64,000 nucleotides of DNA, taken from Galactobacter caseinivorans (GTDB lineage Bacteria; Actinomycetota; Actinomycetes; Actinomycetales; Micrococcaceae). Both the position numbers and the translations under genes were made by a program. The notes beneath the pieces were generated by a model. That model saw nothing but the letters and a program-made list of their open reading frames with translations, had not been told where the DNA came from and did not search any database. Location of the stretch: contig NZ_QQXL01000003.1 of the NCBI RefSeq assembly GCF_003640665.1, positions 1 through 64,000 of the forward strand, in the 5' to 3' direction. This document shows positions 44,007-53,316 of the stretch, piece after piece. Within the stretch, counting starts at the first letter, position 1. Every line of letters begins with the position of its first letter.

Positions 44007-45035
44007 GTGGAAGAAGCAGTACCTACGTCCCTCCCGGATTCCAGCGGCCTGCGCATTCTCGCGGTGCACGCGCACCCGGATGACGAGGCAAGCAAGGGCG
44101 CGGCCATGATGGCCGCCTATGTTGCCGCCGGGGCGGATGTGCTGGTTGCCACCTGCACCGGTGGCGAGCGTGGCGACATTCTGGTGGCAGAGGCCACCGA
44201 ATTGGCCCGTGCCCACCGCGATCTTGGTGGGCTGCGTCGCGAGGAGATGGCCCGCTCCGTGGCCGCCCTGGGCGTGCAGCACCGGTGGCTTGGCTTTGTG
44301 GACTCCGGCTTGCCGGAGGGTGACCCGCTGCCGCCGCTTCCCTTTGGCGCCTTTGCCGCGCAGCCGTTGCAGACCACCGCCGCGCCGTTGGTGCGCCTGG
44401 TTCGCTCCTTTAAGCCGCACGTGATTGTCACGTACGACGAGAACGGTGGGTACCCGCACCCGGATCACATCCGCACCCATGAGGTGTCCATGGAGGCCTT
44501 CCGCGCCTCCGGCCTGGCGGCGGAGTACCCGGAGCTTGGCGAGCCGTGGACCGTGTCCAAGGTGTATTACGACCGCGGTTTTGCCCCGGAGAAGTTCCGC
44601 GCCTGGCACCAGGGTCTGCTTGATGCGGGCCTGGAGTCCCCGTTCCAGGACCGTCTGGAGTGGCTGGAGGAAGAGGAGCGCACCGGCACCGGCCGCGCTG
44701 CCCGCCACGAGACCACCACGCGCATTCCCGTGGCGGACTTCATGGACCGCCGCGACGCCGCCCTGCTGGCACACTGAACCCAGGTTGATCCCAACGGCTT
44801 CTTCTTTGCGGTCCCGACCGCGCTGGCCGCCCGGGTGTACCCGTGGGAGGACTACACGCTGGCGCTGACCCGCGTGGAGACGCAGCTGCCAGAGGCGGAC
44901 GTCTTCGCTGGCCTGCGCAACGGCGTGGGGGATGCGGTGGGCCGTTCCGAGAACGCGCCGGCGGCGCACTGCCCCGGTGAGAGCGATGCAGTGCTCGACG
45001 ACGCGGGGCACCACCCGGACGACGCCGCCCACTGA
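44007..45035 (+). pseudogene. mca: Mycothiol S-conjugate amidase interrupted by an in-frame TGA
   Basis: Mca cleaves mycothiol conjugates to mercapturic acids during detoxification. Residues 1-256 contain the PIG-L zinc motif VHAHPDDEASKG, TGGERGDIL, and GYPHPDHIRTHE. A TGA at 44775-44777 then stops the frame after LLAH. Translation in the same frame past the TGA gives TQVDPNGFFFAVP, the conserved C-terminal part of Mca where homologues read AHATQxDPNGFFF, and continues 85 codons to a stop at 45035. So one sense codon is replaced by TGA and the rest is intact. Possible causes: recent nonsense mutation, sequencing error or readthrough. A 256-residue shortened enzyme could be made. Confidence 0.85.
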
Positions 45036-45084
45036 GCGGGACGCCGGTAGGCGACCCAGCGGCGTCGGGCAGGATTCTGGCCGT

Positions 45085-45090
45085 TAAGAT
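45085..45090 (+). promoter_or_regulatory. Candidate -10 box before the small membrane protein
   Basis: TAAGAT, ~48 bases before GTG 45138. A copy of the dispersed 13-mer (45059-45071) lies just upstream, in the -35 region. Confidence 0.4.
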
Positions 45091-45137
45091 AGTGGGTGGT
45101 TGGCACGTTGCCGACCGTGTAGGACGAGAGGCCCCCC

Positions 45138-45473
45138 GTGCAGACCCTGTTCTCGGCATATTTGGCCGCGACCACCACCCCGTCAGTGCCCAGCACCAAC
45201 GAGGACCGCTTCCGCGACATTGGCCCCGGCTTTGCGGGCTTTGTGGCGACCGGCCTTTTAGCGGTGGTGGTGATCCTGCTCATCGTTGACATGATGCGGC
45301 GCATCCGCCGGATCCGGTATCAGTCCGAGCAGCAGGAACGCCAGGCTGAGATGGTGGTGGCCGGCGAGGAAGAGGCCGCGAACCGGGCCGCCGATCTGGC
45401 ACCGGGCCAGCGCACGCCTGCCGCAGGCACCGATTCTCCGGACCTTTCCGACGACGAACCGCCGCGTCGCTAG
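45138..45473 (+). CDS. Small membrane protein conserved next to mca
   Basis: A 111-residue protein with a short extracytoplasmic N-terminus, one membrane helix (about residues 32-54, GFAGFVATGLLAVVVILLIVD) and a basic-then-acidic cytoplasmic tail (MRRIRRIRYQSEQQERQ). The position immediately after mca parallels a small protein gene in mycobacteria. Function unknown. GTG start with GAGAGG upstream. Confidence 0.8.
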   Translation: MQTLFSAYLAATTTPSVPSTNEDRFRDIGPGFAGFVATGLLAVVVILLIVDMMRRIRRIRYQSEQQERQAEMVVAGEEEAANRAADLAPGQRTPAAGTDSPDLSDDEPPRR

Positions 45474-45494
45474 GCAGCCGGACGCGTCACTGGA

Positions 45495-45547
45495 CACACA
45501 GAACGAGGGCCTCACCACGGCAAGTGGTGAGGCCCTCGTTCTGTGTG
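45495..45547. terminator. Bidirectional terminator
   Basis: A perfect 24-bp stem (45495-45518 with 45524-45547) with a 5-base loop, between convergent genes. No long T-tract flanks it. Confidence 0.85.
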
Positions 45548-45566
45548 CCGGTTCACAGATACAGGA

Positions 45567-46262
45567 TCAGCGCGCGCCGAGCACAGCGATGAAGATCGCG
45601 ATGGCGTGGCAGGTGAAGGCGCCGATGGTGAACGCGTGGAAGAGCTCGTGGAAGCCAAACCACTGCGGGGAGAAGTTGGGGCGCTTGATCGCGTAGAAGA
45701 CGGCGCCGGTGATGTAGAGCGCACCGCCCACACAGATCAGGGTCGCGGCGGGGACGCTCGCGGCAAAGAACTCGCCCATGAAGATGACGGAGGCCAGGCC
45801 AAGCAGCACGTACACGGGCGTGTAGAGCCAGCGCGGGGCATCCGTCCAGAAGAGGCGGAAGAGCACGCCAAGGACGGCGCCTGTCCACACGCCGATCAGG
45901 AGCCATTCGGCATGCTGGCGGGGCAGCAGGAACCAGGCCAGGGGCGTGTAGGAGCCAGCGATGACCAACATGATGTTGGTGTGGTCTAGGCGCTTGAGGA
46001 CGCGCTTGACCTTGGGGGTCCAGTTGCCGCGGTGATACACGGCGGACATGGTGAACAGGCTCAGCGCCGTCAGCACGTAGATGGTGGAGGTGACCTTGCC
46101 GGCCGGGCCGGGCGCCAAGCAAATGAGAATGATGCCAAGAATCAGCGTCAGCGGCGCCGCTCCGGCGTGCAGCCAGCCACGCAGATGCGGCTTGATTTCT
46201 TCGACAAGAGTGCTCGGAGCGGGGGCGCTATCCGTCACCGAGCGTCGTGCAGTATGGGGCAT
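45567..46262 (-). CDS. Hemolysin III family (TrhA/YqfA, PAQR) membrane protein
   Basis: A 231-residue seven-helix PAQR-like protein. Metal-site residues are visible: SAVYHRGNW (His in helix 2), RLDHTNIMLVIAGSYTPL (Asp-His), and FHELFHAFTIGAFTCH (two His in helix 7). Homologues affect membrane fluidity and energetics, and true hemolysin activity is doubtful. In mycobacteria the orthologue also lies between mca and the short-chain Z-prenyl synthase gene. It is divergent from uppS. Confidence 0.92.
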   Translation of the reverse strand: MPHTARRSVTDSAPAPSTLVEEIKPHLRGWLHAGAAPLTLILGIILICLAPGPAGKVTSTIYVLTALSLFTMSAVYHRGNWTPKVKRVLKRLDHTNIMLVIAGSYTPLAWFLLPRQHAEWLLIGVWTGAVLGVLFRLFWTDAPRWLYTPVYVLLGLASVIFMGEFFAASVPAATLICVGGALYITGAVFYAIKRPNFSPQWFGFHELFHAFTIGAFTCHAIAIFIAVLGAR

Positions 46263-46500
46263 GGAATAAGCCTACGGGAACTAGCGCGGGCGTTGCCCAG
46301 AGACGGCTGGGGGCAGGCTGGGAGTCGGACGCGCAAACGCCGGTGTGCCTCGGGAATCGGCGCCGTGCGGTGTACCGTGAGCAGGGGCCCATGTGGGTCC
46401 CTCGTACTGCCCGGGGCTTTCTCAGAACCAGCCCCAGCTTCACTCATCTTCACCCGGCGCACCGCTGCGCCGCCCGCCACGGACGCCTTCAGGAGGCCGG

Positions 46501-47262
46501 ATGCAATGGCCCGCCTTTCTCTATGGCCTTTATGAGCGGCGCTTGGCCAGTGGGCTGAATGTTCTGAAACTCCCGCGGCACATTGGCGTTCTTGTGGACG
46601 GCAATCGCCGCTGGGCCAAGTTGGCTGGCGCACCCACAGCTGAGGGGCACCAGGCCGGCGCGGACAAGATCCACGAGTTCCTTGGTTGGTGCCGCGAGCT
46701 CGGCATTCAGACGGTCACGCTCTACATGCTCTCCACAGACAACCTGAGCCGCCCTTCTGAGGAGCTCGAGGACCTGCTCGGGATCATCGAAAACACCCTG
46801 TCCCTCTTGGGTGAGCCCGGGGGGCCACGCGTGCAGCCGGTCGGGGCCATCGAGCTGTTGCCGGCGTCGCTGGCGGCCAAGCTGGAAGAGCTCAAGGTCG
46901 GGACCAGGGATCGCGAGGACATGCACGTCAACGTGGCCGTGGGCTACGGTGGGCGCCGCGAGATCGTGGACGCCGTTCGCTCGTTCCTGTTGGAGCAGGC
47001 CGCCGCCGGGCGCAGCACCGAGCAGATCGCCGAGTCAATGGACGCCGAATCCATTTCCCGTCACCTCTACACCTCCGGGCAGCCGGACCCGGACCTCCTC
47101 ATCCGGACCTCCGGCGAGCAGCGCCTCTCCGGCTTCATGACCTGGCAGTCCGCATACTCCGAGTTCTATTTCTGCGAAGCGCTCTGGCCGGACTTCCGCC
47201 GGGTGGACTTCCTGCGCGCTCTGCGCGACTTTGAGCTGCGCTCGCGCCGCTTCGGGGGCTGA
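46501..47262 (+). CDS. uppS: Cis-prenyltransferase (short-chain isoprenyl diphosphate synthase type)
   Basis: A 253-residue UppS-family enzyme that condenses isopentenyl diphosphate onto allylic diphosphates with Z geometry. CAGGAGG precedes ATG 46501. Motifs: HIGVLVDGNRRWAKLAG (catalytic Asp), STDNLSRPSEEL, and DLLIRTSGEQRLSGF with WQSAYSEFYFCEALWPDF at the C-terminus. Synteny with the mycobacterial Z-farnesyl diphosphate synthase next to hemolysin III suggests the short-chain paralogue, not the long-chain undecaprenyl enzyme. Confidence 0.92.
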   Translation: MQWPAFLYGLYERRLASGLNVLKLPRHIGVLVDGNRRWAKLAGAPTAEGHQAGADKIHEFLGWCRELGIQTVTLYMLSTDNLSRPSEELEDLLGIIENTLSLLGEPGGPRVQPVGAIELLPASLAAKLEELKVGTRDREDMHVNVAVGYGGRREIVDAVRSFLLEQAAAGRSTEQIAESMDAESISRHLYTSGQPDPDLLIRTSGEQRLSGFMTWQSAYSEFYFCEALWPDFRRVDFLRALRDFELRSRRFGG

Positions 47263-47390
47263 AGGGTCCGTCTTCCTGAGAATCTGAGCTTCAGCGCGAC
47301 GGTATTTGCTACAGTCAATGTCGTAAAGACAAGATGGCAATTTCCGGTTGACGCCGACGGCGTATCGCCGCTGTGGCAAGGGGGACACTC

Positions 47391-48876
47391 ATGGGGGTTG
47401 TTTTTGACGCTGGGGCGGCTACGTCAGCGATTTCTTCCGCACAGTTGATGGGGAGCGGGCTCGTGAGGGTGCACTCTCACGGTGGCGCACCAGGCAAAAA
47501 GAACGTGACTCCGTAGGCATCCCGCCAACCGTGGTTGATGTTGTTGATGAAAAGCCAAACGAGCCGGAGATGAGGCCGACGCCCATTGCGGCGAGTCAGA
47601 GCTCTGCTCGGCCCAAGAATCTCAAGTACTTCGCGACGACGTTGAGGGCCAACGATTCCACGGATCGCCGCAATCTTGACGATTTCCAGCGTGCGTGGAC
47701 TGCCTTCGAAGCGGCCTGCTCATGGGTTCCCGTGGAACAGATGACGTTGGTCTCGGGCGGTACAAGGTGGCGGAGCGAAAACGGTACTGACGCCACCTTC
47801 GCCGATACAGTGGCGGCTGCGTTCGAGAAGGCGGGCAGCGGCGGACTCAGTAACAGCGTCCTGGCCATGATTGTGGCAGAACAGATCACAGGCCGGCCCG
47901 GACGCCTTTTCAAGAGGAGCTTGAGCTCCTACGAAGAGGCGGCTCGGCAATGGAAGAAACTCGGATTGACCCCCGGTGACATTCGCGCACTTCCGCTTAA
48001 TGTCCAGTTTGAGATTGAAAATATGGGCGGCATACCAGCATCGGCGCGAAACGTTGCCTCGCGCCAAGCGCTTGATGCTGCTTTGAAGGACCCGGAAGTA
48101 GCTTATAGAATACTGGGCGGGTATCGCTCTGGGTTCAGCCGTCAAGAATTTGATGAACAACTCAAGGGATTGAATGAAGGCCTCGCCGAAGCTGATAAAG
48201 TCGCGGCAGTAAGGTGTTCATTGGCCGAGAACCGCGTGGCCCAGCTAGTGGGCCTACGAATTGCAGACAAGGCCCTCACTGCATCAATATCGATTGGGAA
48301 TATGGACACAGCCAACAATGTCACGGTGAACGTGCCAGGGGCTCAGACAACCTTGACTTCGATGAAAGATCAAATGTCTGCGGTTAAGTCGCAGACTCTG
48401 GCTATGCGAAGCGTGGGGGCATCAGGTTTGATGGGTTCATGGATGGGTTCATGGATGGGTTTCGCGCGGCGCGCGGGGGTGATGCCCCGGAACGGGTAAA
48501 TGTATTGGCGCATTCGTATGGATCCACGACGGCCGCAGAGGGACTTTGGGCAACAAGGTACCGAGTCAATTCTTTTGTGAACTACGGCTCGGTGGGGTTT
48601 ACTTTGGATCAGCCCGTTACCGCTATTAATGCCGACCAAATATTCAGAACCAAGGGCGAATTGGATCTGGTTGCAAACGCCGGGTTGGGTGCCGGCGGTC
48701 AAAGTCGAAAGGATCCTCAAGATCTTGGAGCGATCGACTTTTCGGCGACCGATGAGGGAGGGCTAAGGGGAGTTGATGGCCATTCAGCGCATCTGGAAGG
48801 AGGCGTTGGCTATCTGACGCCCGGAAGTACAAGCCTCTCACATATAATAGAGATTATCAAAAGAGGTAGGCCTTAA
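47391..48876 (+). pseudogene. DUF1023 alpha/beta-hydrolase gene broken by deletions and frameshifts
   Basis: Three reading frames in series spell one protein family. From ATG 47391 (RBS AAGGGGG) comes MGVVFDAGAATSAISSAQLM, the usual N-terminus of these proteins. The frame then changes, and GERAREGALSRWRTRQKERD begins the second piece, running to ~48430 with the family segment TANNVTVNVPGAQTTL. The third frame, starting ~48410, gives RFDGFMDGF, then VNVLAHSYGSTTAAEGL with the nucleophile elbow, and continues to the stop at 48876. Both joins lack sequence normally present (roughly 70 and 50 residues). A 12-base tandem repeat (gggttcatggat) marks the second join. GC is lower than in neighbours. 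It is non-functional as read. Confidence 0.8.
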
Positions 48877-48877
48877 T

Positions 48878-49591
48878 ATGTCAAAAAATCGCTTGAAACT
48901 CCATGCAATTATGGTGGGAATTCTTTTACTTGGCCTTACTTCAGGATGCTCGTATAATCAGACAAAGGGTGAGTCTATGCCGGAAGCCACTCCAATCACG
49001 TCAGAGTTGGATGCAGATGGATTGACTCAAGGGGACGTTGCAAAACTCGGGCAAGAGCAAGAATTTGACCTGGCCATAAAACGTGCTGATCGGGCTGGAG
49101 AGATTCTTGAACAGAGTCAGAACGCAATCGATAGAGGATCGTGGCACTGGATCGGCAGTGGAATTTCCCCAAATCCCGCACCCAACGGTGTAGCTTGGGA
49201 TTACTTGAAAGGGGCCAATGGGGAGAATTCTTACTACATAATGCTGAACAGGGCCCATTTCCCGAGTGGCGCTAAAGGCGAAAGGTCTGATCTAGATCCG
49301 GTCCGGCGCTATTTCGAGTCGAAGGCCTGGACTGTGACGGAGACAGAGATTTCCGGCTCTTTTTACCTTAGGGCAATGACAAAAGACGGCTATCAGGTTG
49401 AGTATCTTGTTCAGAAAAATGGGCAGTACTCCTTGGAGGTCGCTAGCAAGCTGTTTTGGAGCAATGATTCGTACGCACTCGGGAGGTCAGTAGCTCTGCG
49501 ACAACCTCGTGATTTTCCAGAGACTTCGCTACCTAGCGTGCGGGAGAAGCTGCCGAGCTGGGACGATCCAGTCATCCCACTGTCCTCGTAG
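48878..49591 (+). CDS. Putative lipoprotein, partner of the DUF1023 pseudogene
   Basis: A 237-residue lipoprotein with lipobox LTSGC (Cys24). GAGG lies ~10 bases before the ATG, which begins 1 base after the pseudogene stop, so the two were one transcription unit. The mature domain contains WHWIGSGISPNPAPNGVAWDY and EISGSFYLRAMTKDGYQVEYLVQ, a mixed alpha/beta fold of unknown function. The codon usage (many A/T-ending codons) differs from the surroundings, as in the pseudogene, and suggests horizontal acquisition. No function is proposed. Confidence 0.75.
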   Translation: MSKNRLKLHAIMVGILLLGLTSGCSYNQTKGESMPEATPITSELDADGLTQGDVAKLGQEQEFDLAIKRADRAGEILEQSQNAIDRGSWHWIGSGISPNPAPNGVAWDYLKGANGENSYYIMLNRAHFPSGAKGERSDLDPVRRYFESKAWTVTETEISGSFYLRAMTKDGYQVEYLVQKNGQYSLEVASKLFWSNDSYALGRSVALRQPRDFPETSLPSVREKLPSWDDPVIPLSS

Positions 49592-49723
49592 CTCGACTTG
49601 CAACGCCTGAAGTTCGTGGCCCGTTCACCTGCCACTACCGCGTGGCCCGCCCAGACGTTTCTTGCCCGGGCATAGCTTGGCGGTGTCGGGGGTAACCGAC
49701 CCCCGGCAGATAAGGGGAAAGCC

Positions 49724-51061
49724 ATGACGACGACTCTCCAGCCCGCGGCCACGACCTCGGGCACCCCCACCGGCGTGCGCACCTACGTGGTGGACACCAG
49801 CGTGTTGATTTCCGATCCCAGGGCCCTGCACCGATTCGCCGAGCACCTCGTGGTGCTGCCTGCAGTGGTGATCTCCGAACTTGAGGCCAAGCGCCACGAC
49901 CTGGAGGTGGGCCCCTTTGCCCGCCGAGCACTGCGTCTGCTGGATGACCTGCGTGCCGCGAACGGCGGCCTGGATAAGCCGCTGCCGGTCGGGGATGGCG
50001 GCCTGTTGCGGGTGGAACTGAACCACGTCTCCACCGCAGGGTTGCCCGCGGGATTCCGTGCCGGGGGTGAGGCGGACCAGCGCATTCTCGCGGTGGCGCT
50101 GAACCTCTCCACCGAGGGAGCTGACGTGGTGCTGGTCTCCAAGGACCTGCCGCTGCGGCTGAAGGCCTCAGCGCTGGGGCTTGGTGCCGAGGAATACCTA
50201 CACGAGCAGGTCACTGACACCGGCTGGACCGGAACGGCCGAGCTGGAACTGGCGCCGGCCGCCGTCGAGCAGCTCTATGCAGGCGACGCCGTCTACACGC
50301 CTGAAGTGGACGAGCTGCCGGTCAATACCGGAGTGGTGATCCACGCTGGAACCTCCAGCGCCCTGGCGCGCGTGCACGCCGACGGCGGGCTGCGACTGGT
50401 GCGCGGGGATCGTGAGGTCTTTGGCGTGCGTGGGCGCTCGGCCGAGCAGCGACTGGCGATCGACCTGCTTTCCGATCCGGGCGTCGGGATTGTCTCGCTT
50501 GGCGGGCGCGCCGGAACCGGCAAGTCCGCGCTGGCCCTATGCGCAGGACTGGAGGCGGTACTGGAGCGCGGCGAGCACAAGAAGATCATCGTCTTCCGCC
50601 CGCTGTACGCGGTGGGCGGCCAAGACCTGGGGTTCCTGCCCGGGTCCGAGGCGGAGAAGATGGGCCCCTGGGGGCAGGCCGTGCGGGACACGCTGGAGGC
50701 GCTGGTTTCGCCCGCCGTTCTGGAGGAGGTCGTGGAGCGCGGGTTGTTGGAGGTGCTGCCGCTGACACACATTCGCGGTCGCTCGCTGCATGACGCGTTC
50801 GTGATTGTTGATGAGGCGCAGTCCCTGGAGAAGAACGTTCTGCTGACCGTCATGACGCGCATTGGCCAGAACGCCCGCGTGGTGCTGACGCATGATGTGG
50901 CCCAGCGGGACAACCTGCACGTGGGCCGCGGCGACGGCATCGCCGCGATCGTGGAGACCCTGAAGGGGCACCGCCTCTTTGGGCACGTGACGCTCACTCG
51001 CTCCGAGCGCAGTGAGGTCGCAGCCCTCGTAGCGGATCTGCTGGATGGCGCGATGCGGTAA
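49724..51061 (+). CDS. phoH: PIN-PhoH family ATPase
   Basis: A 445-residue two-domain protein (YlaK type). An N-terminal PIN nuclease domain has [15 protein letters not shown] (first Asp) and [16 protein letters not shown]. The C-terminal PhoH ATPase has Walker [14 protein letters not shown] (about residues 262-274) and Walker [14 protein letters not shown], with [22 protein letters not shown]-PhoH proteins unwind and cleave RNA and have been studied as stress-linked ribonuclease-helicases. AAGGGG precedes ATG 49724. Confidence 0.93.
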   Translation: MTTTLQPAATTSGTPTGVRTYVVDTSVLISDPRALHRFAEHLVVLPAVVISELEAKRHDLEVGPFARRALRLLDDLRAANGGLDKPLPVGDGGLLRVELNHVSTAGLPAGFRAGGEADQRILAVALNLSTEGADVVLVSKDLPLRLKASALGLGAEEYLHEQVTDTGWTGTAELELAPAAVEQLYAGDAVYTPEVDELPVNTGVVIHAGTSSALARVHADGGLRLVRGDREVFGVRGRSAEQRLAIDLLSDPGVGIVSLGGRAGTGKSALALCAGLEAVLERGEHKKIIVFRPLYAVGGQDLGFLPGSEAEKMGPWGQAVRDTLEALVSPAVLEEVVERGLLEVLPLTHIRGRSLHDAFVIVDEAQSLEKNVLLTVMTRIGQNARVVLTHDVAQRDNLHVGRGDGIAAIVETLKGHRLFGHVTLTRSERSEVAALVADLLDGAMR

Positions 51062-51184
51062 GGGTTGACCGAAAACGGCGGCAGGAATCGGGTGATCCGG
51101 ATTCTTGCCGCCGTTTTGGACGTTGAGGGCGCCGAAGCGGGGGTGCGTGACCGAAGCCGCGGCGAGGGTCGGGGAGGAGTATGC

Positions 51185-51213
51185 TTGCACTTAGAGTCAA
51201 TCCGACACTAAGT
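51185..51213 (+). promoter_or_regulatory. Candidate NrtR operator overlapping the nad promoter
   Basis: An imperfect inverted repeat ACTTAGAGTC-AATCC-GACACTAAGT (51189-51213) with 10-base arms and one mismatch. It overlaps a promoter-like pair: TTGCAC (51185-51190) and CTAAGT (51208-51213), 17 bases apart. It lies ~50 bases before nrtR, so NrtR would block the whole operon. Confidence 0.6.
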
Positions 51214-51259
51214 AGTTTTCTCAGAGATCCAGTCCCAGCCGCAGCGGAGGAGGTCCTAG

Positions 51260-52063
51260 ATGTACTGGGCCAACGTCAGCGAACGCCAGGCGAGCACCCC
51301 GCCCCTGGCCGTCTCCACGGTCGTGTTCACGCTGCGCTCCCCGGCGGGCGACGGCGCGGGGTTGGGCCGGGGCGTCGGGGCCGACGCCGCGGGGTCGCCT
51401 CCGAGTGTTGGTGAAAGTGCCGAGCGCGGCGCAGGCCCCCGGCTCTGGATTCCACTGGTGCGCAGGCGCCGGGAGCCATACCTGAACCAATGGGCGCTGC
51501 CCGGTGGCCCGTTGCGCGGAGATACCTCGCTGCGCACCGCCGCCGCCAACAACCTACTGCAGACCACTGGGCTGGCCCCGACCCTACTGGAGCAGCTCTA
51601 CACCTTTGGCGGCACGGACCGCGGCGAGGGCGCCCGGACGGTCTCGGTTGTCTACTGGGCGCTGGTGCGCTTCGCGGAGTCCGACCTGGACCTGATGCGC
51701 GATCCGGATGTGGCCTGGTTTCCCGCCGACGATCCCGAGGTGCTGGCCGGCCTGGCCTTTGATCACCGCCGGATCGTGGAATATGCGCTGGCCCGGCTGC
51801 GCGCCAAGGTCGAGTACGCCGATGTGGCGCACCGGCTCCTGGGGGAGCGCTTCACGCTGGCCCAGCTGCGCGGGGTCTACGAGGCGGTCCTTGGCCAGGC
51901 CCTGGACCCGGCCAACTTTCGCCGCACCGTGCTCGCGCGCGGCGGGATTGAGGACAGCGGCGAGGTCCTCACCGGAGTGCGCAACCGCCCACCCCGCCTC
52001 TACACAGCCATCAGCCAGCGGGACCCGTCGGGGATCCCGGACCCGGAAGGGGACCCCTCATGA
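51260..52063 (+). CDS. nrtR: NrtR-type NUDIX transcriptional regulator of NAD synthesis
   Basis: A 267-residue protein with a NUDIX-like domain (residues ~15-150, NQWALPGGPLRGDTSLRTAAANNLL) joined to a C-terminal winged helix (about 165-235, ERFTLAQLRGVYEAVLGQALDPANFRRTVL). In the NUDIX box several catalytic Glu residues are replaced (the usual REL..EEG pattern reads RTAAANNLLQTTG), as expected for a ligand-sensing repressor that binds ADP-ribose or NAD derivatives. A Gly/Ala/Pro-rich insert occupies residues ~30-55. It overlaps nadA by 4 bases (ATGA). Confidence 0.9.
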   Translation: MYWANVSERQASTPPLAVSTVVFTLRSPAGDGAGLGRGVGADAAGSPPSVGESAERGAGPRLWIPLVRRRREPYLNQWALPGGPLRGDTSLRTAAANNLLQTTGLAPTLLEQLYTFGGTDRGEGARTVSVVYWALVRFAESDLDLMRDPDVAWFPADDPEVLAGLAFDHRRIVEYALARLRAKVEYADVAHRLLGERFTLAQLRGVYEAVLGQALDPANFRRTVLARGGIEDSGEVLTGVRNRPPRLYTAISQRDPSGIPDPEGDPS

Positions 52064-53316
52064 CCAGCGTCCAGCTCAATCTGACCCGTCCCGGTGCATC
52101 CTCCTGCGACACCAAACTCACCGCGAATCCATGGGACATTGACCTGGACCCGGGCTATGGGCCCGGTGCCAGCCGGGCGGACCACATCCCGGGTTCCGCA
52201 CCGCGGCAGGGGCCGCTCCCTCAGGAATACACGGACGCGAGCGATGCCGAGCTGCACGCGCGGATCGACGCGGCGCGTGTGGAACTCGGAGACCGCGTTG
52301 TGGTGCTGGGGCATTTTTACCAACGCGATGAAATCGTGGCGCACGCCGACTATGTTGGCGACTCGTTTCAGTTGGCCAACGCCGCGCTGGAGCACCCGCA
52401 CGCGGAGGCGATTGTCTTTTGTGGCGTGCACTTCATGGCGGAGACCGCGGATATTCTTTCCCGCCCCGAGCAATCGGTGATCCTTCCCAATCTGGCCGCC
52501 GGTTGTTCCATGGCGGATATGGCCAATGAGGAGGATGTGGAGGCCTGTTGGGAGGCGCTCACCCAGGTGTATGGCACTGAGGCGGATGAGAGTGGACGCG
52601 TGCCAGTCATTCCCGTGACCTATATGAACTGCTCTGCCGCACTGAAGGCCTTTGTGGGCCGCCACGGCGGATATGTCTGCACCTCGTCCAACGCCGCCAC
52701 GGTCCTGGAGCGCGCCTTTGAGGCAGGCCAGCGCGTGCTCTTCTTCCCGGACCAGCACCTGGGTCGCAACACCGCCCACGCCATGGGGATCCCTCTGGAG
52801 GCCATGCCGCTGTGGAAGCCGCGCCAGGAGTTGGGCGGCAACACAGAAGCGGAGCTGGACGCAGCCAAGGTGATCCTGTGGAACGGATTCTGCTCCGTGC
52901 ACAAGCGCTTTAGCGTGGCACAGATTGAGAAGGCCCGCGCACAGTATCCGGACGTGCAGGTGGTGGTGCACCCCGAGTGCCCCCTGCCAGTGGTCCAGGC
53001 TGCGGACGTTTCCGGCTCCACTGATGTGATTCGCCGCGTGGTGGAAGCGGCGGAGCCCGGCGCCGTCATCGCAATCGGAACGGAGATCAATCTGGTCAAC
53101 CGCCTGGCAGCCCAGCACCCGGACAAGACCATTTTCTGCCTGGATCCGGTGGTGTGCCCCTGCTCCACCATGTACCGCATCCACCCCGGATACCTGGCGT
53201 GGGCCCTGGAGGAACTGGTGGCCGGTCGCGTGGTGAACCGGATCAGTGTGGACGCGGACACGGCCGCGGATGCGCGCGTGGCGCTGGATCGCATGCTGGC
53301 GGCGAAGCCGCGATGA
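52060..53316 (+). CDS. nadA: Quinolinate synthase
   Basis: A 418-residue Fe-S enzyme condensing iminoaspartate with dihydroxyacetone phosphate to quinolinate. The [4Fe-4S] and active-site residues are visible: VLGHFYQRDEIV, VFCGVHFMAETADIL, TYMNCSAALKAF, VHPECPLPVV and the C-terminal VVCPCSTMYRIHP, giving the needed cysteines. An extra ~65 residues at the N-terminus (Asp/Pro-rich) precede the catalytic core. It is coupled by 4-base overlaps with nrtR and nadB. Confidence 0.95.
   Translation: MTSVQLNLTRPGASSCDTKLTANPWDIDLDPGYGPGASRADHIPGSAPRQGPLPQEYTDASDAELHARIDAARVELGDRVVVLGHFYQRDEIVAHADYVGDSFQLANAALEHPHAEAIVFCGVHFMAETADILSRPEQSVILPNLAAGCSMADMANEEDVEACWEALTQVYGTEADESGRVPVIPVTYMNCSAALKAFVGRHGGYVCTSSNAATVLERAFEAGQRVLFFPDQHLGRNTAHAMGIPLEAMPLWKPRQELGGNTEAELDAAKVILWNGFCSVHKRFSVAQIEKARAQYPDVQVVVHPECPLPVVQAADVSGSTDVIRRVVEAAEPGAVIAIGTEINLVNRLAAQHPDKTIFCLDPVVCPCSTMYRIHPGYLAWALEELVAGRVVNRISVDADTAADARVALDRMLAAKPR

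Noticed and set aside
44775-44777. Selenocysteine at the mca TGA
   Set aside because: Homologues have alanine, not cysteine, at this place, no selenoprotein context is evident, and no downstream insertion element was recognised.
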